A stretch of DNA of 64,000 nucleotides from Bacteroidales bacterium (GTDB taxonomy: Bacteria; Bacteroidota; Bacteroidia; Bacteroidales; F082): assembly GCA_017394865.1 (NCBI GenBank), contig JAFPWT010000018.1, forward strand, positions 23,843 through 87,842, written 5' to 3'. The notes beneath the pieces are model-generated. The model saw nothing but the letters and a program-made list of their open reading frames with translations. It was not told the origin of the DNA and made no database searches. The translations under genes and the position numbers were made by a program. Numbering within the stretch: position 1 is the stretch's first letter; every line of letters starts with the position of its first letter. Below, piece after piece: positions 61,916 to 64,000 of the stretch.

Positions 61916-62681
61916 AGGTGGAGGCAACACGGGTTACTTCCCTAACTCTTCTGCCAACGCCTTTGATCCGTACGCATTCTATGGCGGACATATTCCCTTG
62001 GAGCCGAGAGACCTAGGCCTGCGGCAGCTTCCCATCAGCGACCCCATCATTGTTTGGAAGGAAGAAAATTCATTGCATGGTGGAGGGAATGGGCCAAAAG
62101 GAAAAGGTGACGATCCCGTAGAACAGGGAGATGAAAAAAAATACAGATTTGGCTGTGGTGATCCTAATGCAGTGAAAGTTAAAGGGAAGGGAGCTTGTTT
62201 ATTTGCTTCTTTAGGAATGGTCTGTAAAAGATTAAACCATTGGGATTTAGATCCTGTTTTTTGGAAAGAGCAAGAAGAATTTTATTTTGCTGAAAAGAAG
62301 CAACATGGATATGATTCAAATAATGTTGAGGATTTTATCCAATGGGTTGGAGAAAAAAACAATATAACTTTTATTTTTGAAAAAATTTTGATGATAAACA
62401 TTCCTGATGCATATAATGAAAATAGCCAGATTATAATTGTGATGCAATTAGAACCTGAATACATGACCCAGAACGAAGGGGATCGTGGGCACGTTGCGGT
62501 GCTTAATACCTTTTCTCAATCATCTGTTATGGGTCAGATAACGTATTCCATGACTTTTGGAGACCCTTCCCCACAAAGATTCTTGTATCCTCATAGTACA
62601 AAATATCCAAATGAGCTTCCAACAGGAATAAACAGTTGGCTATTATACAAATTCAACATTAATTTTTTAAATAAACAATGA
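61041..62681 (+). CDS. Orphan RHS tip with predicted cysteine-peptidase toxin
   Basis: 546 residues from the ATG at 61041. Residues ~1-290 duplicate the parental RHS core. The remainder is unrelated to the first tip and AT-rich. It has Cys386 in GACLFASL, His484 in DRGHVAVL and Asp508 in FGDPSP, an order and spacing fitting a papain/C39-like C-H-D cysteine peptidase or related transglutaminase-fold enzyme. There is no signal peptide or SpvB part, so as it stands it is unlikely to be exported. It probably serves as a spare tip that can recombine into the full-length gene. The last 4 bases overlap the lipoprotein gene. Confidence 0.75.
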   Translation: MRNLEETFTYDDMNRLTGVTLKRPSGQDLHCTMTYDALGRMTSREAVTASNGIPQVTSVFSQPVFDATKVHALASATTAEGVFPSASQTVTYTGFDKVSLVKQGKDSLCYAYGYDRQRILMEEHFDNTLRTKRYVGNCEYITETNGNITDTQWLTYLSGPTGVYAVVMTKSGSDQVFFVLKDNLGSWTAITDENGTVEQRLSYDAWGNLRNPNTWSGSFNDMPLFDRGFTGHEHLYNFGLINMNGRMYDPLVSSFLSVDQYVQSPDNAQGFNRYTYCMNNPLRYVDPSGWRAGGGNTGYFPNSSANAFDPYAFYGGHIPLEPRDLGLRQLPISDPIIVWKEENSLHGGGNGPKGKGDDPVEQGDEKKYRFGCGDPNAVKVKGKGACLFASLGMVCKRLNHWDLDPVFWKEQEEFYFAEKKQHGYDSNNVEDFIQWVGEKNNITFIFEKILMINIPDAYNENSQIIIVMQLEPEYMTQNEGDRGHVAVLNTFSQSSVMGQITYSMTFGDPSPQRFLYPHSTKYPNELPTGINSWLLYKFNINFLNKQ

Positions 62682-63466
62682 AAAAAAATAATCTAATCAT
62701 ATTATTTTGTGCACTATTTATATTCTACTCCTGTGCACCTAAACCAATAATGGGTTTGTATTTGGATCCTGCACAAAAAACATTTGTCAATATTCAAAAT
62801 GATAGCATTTCCGTATATTATCAAAAAAACAGATCAAGCAACTATTCCTATTTTTACGGAACATACCAATATGCCAACGACACCCTGTATCTTTCCGATA
62901 ATTTGTTGAAATCCACAAACGCCATTATTGACACTGTGTACACAGATTATCCAGGCACAGAGATTCAACTCTATGAATTGTATGTGGTTTTCTGTCTTGG
63001 CTGTAAAGAGGCAAAATATCAGGACAGTTTATATTATGAACTGACCACATGCAGTGACCTCTGTTGGGATTACGACAAAAACTTCCCTGGTTTATGGTAT
63101 GAACCGAATCTCAAAGCCAATGAAGAAGGGCTGATTCAAATCCCGCCAGGAACCCTTAACAACAATGGAAACGAGGAGGCAGATTTACTGATAAGAGGAT
63201 TCTCTTTTTACACCGAGCAGCGTCTTGCCTTAACCCCTCATGTCCGTTATGTAATTAAACAAAAATCGAAATACCTTTGGCCACTGGAGAAAAAAGAATT
63301 CTATTTTGTTTTTGACAAGGAGCGCAAAACCATCTCCATTTCACCACATCCCTATAGGGTCGTTGAAACCAATGGTGTAAAGGGGCCAGAAACCAAAGTA
63401 TTAGAATGGCGGCATAAAAGCTCTTCGTGTTTCGCAGAATTGAAAAAAAGTATATGGGGAGAGTAA
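62678..63466 (+). CDS. Lipoprotein, likely immunity for the cysteine-peptidase tip
   Basis: 262 residues. The lipoprotein signal ends at Cys19 (IFYSC). The rest has aromatic-rich beta strands and a CLGC...C...C cysteine set (~residues 107-128). It overlaps the orphan tip by ATGA. Position fits immunity. A lipoprotein location would mean the toxin acts in the periplasm or at the outer membrane. No family recognised. Confidence 0.65.
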   Translation: MKKNNLIILFCALFIFYSCAPKPIMGLYLDPAQKTFVNIQNDSISVYYQKNRSSNYSYFYGTYQYANDTLYLSDNLLKSTNAIIDTVYTDYPGTEIQLYELYVVFCLGCKEAKYQDSLYYELTTCSDLCWDYDKNFPGLWYEPNLKANEEGLIQIPPGTLNNNGNEEADLLIRGFSFYTEQRLALTPHVRYVIKQKSKYLWPLEKKEFYFVFDKERKTISISPHPYRVVETNGVKGPETKVLEWRHKSSSCFAELKKSIWGE

Positions 63467-63479
63467 TTGTAATTGATAA

Positions 63480-63606
63480 ACTTAAAAAAATCCTCGCGAA
63501 CAGACCATATGAAGGATATCACGGAGACCTTCGGCTACGACAGCCAGAACCGCCTGACGGGGGTGTGGATTGGCGCACCCCAAGCCATCTCCTACACGGG
63601 TTGCGC
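63480..63606 (+). pseudogene. Decayed third RHS seed
   Basis: The frame starting near 63473 reads DITETFGYDSQNRLTGV, matching NLEETFTYDDMNRLTGV of the two RHS copies. It then jumps to ISYTG, resembling the later VTYTGFDK segment, as if about 70 residues were deleted. After that the similarity ends. It is a remnant of a third displaced tip. Confidence 0.65.
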
Positions 63607-63623
63607 ATTAACATTTTATTCAC

Positions 63624-63631
63624 TAACTTTG
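63624..63631 (+). promoter_or_regulatory. -7 element (TAACTTTG)
   Basis: TAACTTTG 29 bases before the ATG at 63661. It immediately follows the RHS remnant. Confidence 0.55.
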
Positions 63632-63660
63632 CATCAAACAACCATAAAAATACATTGATT

Positions 63661-64000
63661 ATGAAACACATCGTTACAAAACTATTCCTTCTCTTGCTGC
63701 TGGCAACGGCTGGTACGGCGAAGGCTCAGCAATGGGAAACGATCCAAACGGGAGTTGACGAAGACCTCTACGACATCTGCTGCATCGACGCCAACACCAT
63801 CTTCGCCAGTGGACAAAATGGCGTGATCCTGAAATCAGAAGACGGAGGAAGGACCTGGCACGAAAAGCACAGACACTCCGAATGGAGTATCTTCAGCTTG
63901 AAATTCGCCGATGAAAACGTCGGCTATGGCTTCCTACACAAAGAAAGAAACCCCTTCTGCCTGCTGAAAACCATTGACGCGGGCGAAACCTGGTTCCTGA
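63661..64000 (+). CDS. Secreted Ycf48/BNR-repeat protein, partial
   Basis: At least 113 residues, open at the window edge. A Sec signal peptide (MKHIVTKLFLLLLLATAGTAKAQ) is followed by beta-propeller repeats: ILKSEDGGRTWHE and LLKTIDAGETW, the Asp-box (S/TxDxGxxW) motif of BNR/Ycf48-like proteins. In Bacteroidota these often end in a T9SS sorting tail, which would lie beyond the window. Confidence 0.8.
   Translation, partial: MKHIVTKLFLLLLLATAGTAKAQQWETIQTGVDEDLYDICCIDANTIFASGQNGVILKSEDGGRTWHEKHRHSEWSIFSLKFADENVGYGFLHKERNPFCLLKTIDAGETWFL

Noticed and set aside
1-64000. CRISPR arrays, tRNA or rRNA genes
   Set aside because: No regularly spaced direct repeats with spacers and no cloverleaf- or rRNA-like segments were seen by eye.

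Overview
The window reads as a chromosome segment of an anaerobic Bacteroidota bacterium, most likely Bacteroidales. Three things point there: many proteins with type IX secretion (T9SS) sorting tails, repeated TAnnTTTG promoter elements with little Shine-Dalgarno, and a complete rseC-rnfBCDGEA operon. No tRNA, rRNA, CRISPR array or transposase gene was seen. All gene-free gaps are shorter than 300 bases.

Layout. 1-5400 (minus): the start of a gingipain-like protease running off the left edge, then a beta-barrel, a lipoprotein and a large PKD/T9SS protein. 5482-11215 (minus): the Rnf ion-pumping ferredoxin:NAD oxidoreductase with its RseC partner, closed by a strong terminator. 11274-29292: envelope and glycan genes. 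These comprise a YihY-type membrane protein and a Wzx-type flippase, a large T9SS surface protein, glycosyltransferases, a CDP-glycerol pair (TagD-like and TagF-like), an asparagine-synthase-like ligase, a YfhO family protein and the hddA-gmhA-hddC heptose cassette. 29299-37250: a methyltransferase, rpmH, pepD, an MsbA-like exporter, purB, a frame-disrupted exported gene, a RelE/ParE-type toxin-antitoxin pair and class II aldolase. 37427-43777: a beta-helix lipoprotein and two paralogous M48 lipoprotein proteases flanking an SPFH / DUF3784-like / CPBP / ribbon-helix-helix operon. 43953-45890: rpsA with a structured leader. 45966-49786: an AlgI/AlgJ-like O-acetylation cassette (MBOAT plus two DHHW proteins). 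49811-51813: a small S4 protein and a TPR/HTH membrane regulator.

51918-63660 is the most unusual part: a polymorphic-toxin locus. A DUF3244-like secreted protein and a T9SS fibre-like protein precede a 2158-residue Sec-exported SpvB/FG-GAP/RHS protein. Its C-terminal tip looks like a GIY-YIG (URI) nuclease, followed by a likely immunity gene. Next comes a displaced RHS core that duplicates the parental sequence from the same junction but carries a different tip, a predicted C-H-D cysteine peptidase, with an overlapping lipoprotein gene as likely immunity. A third, decayed RHS seed follows. This is a cassette store for toxin-tip switching in a surface-exported RHS protein. The window ends inside a Ycf48/BNR-repeat secreted protein.

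The genes fit a gut- or rumen-type anaerobe investing in surface glycans, T9SS surface proteins and contact or secreted competition, powered in part by Rnf.
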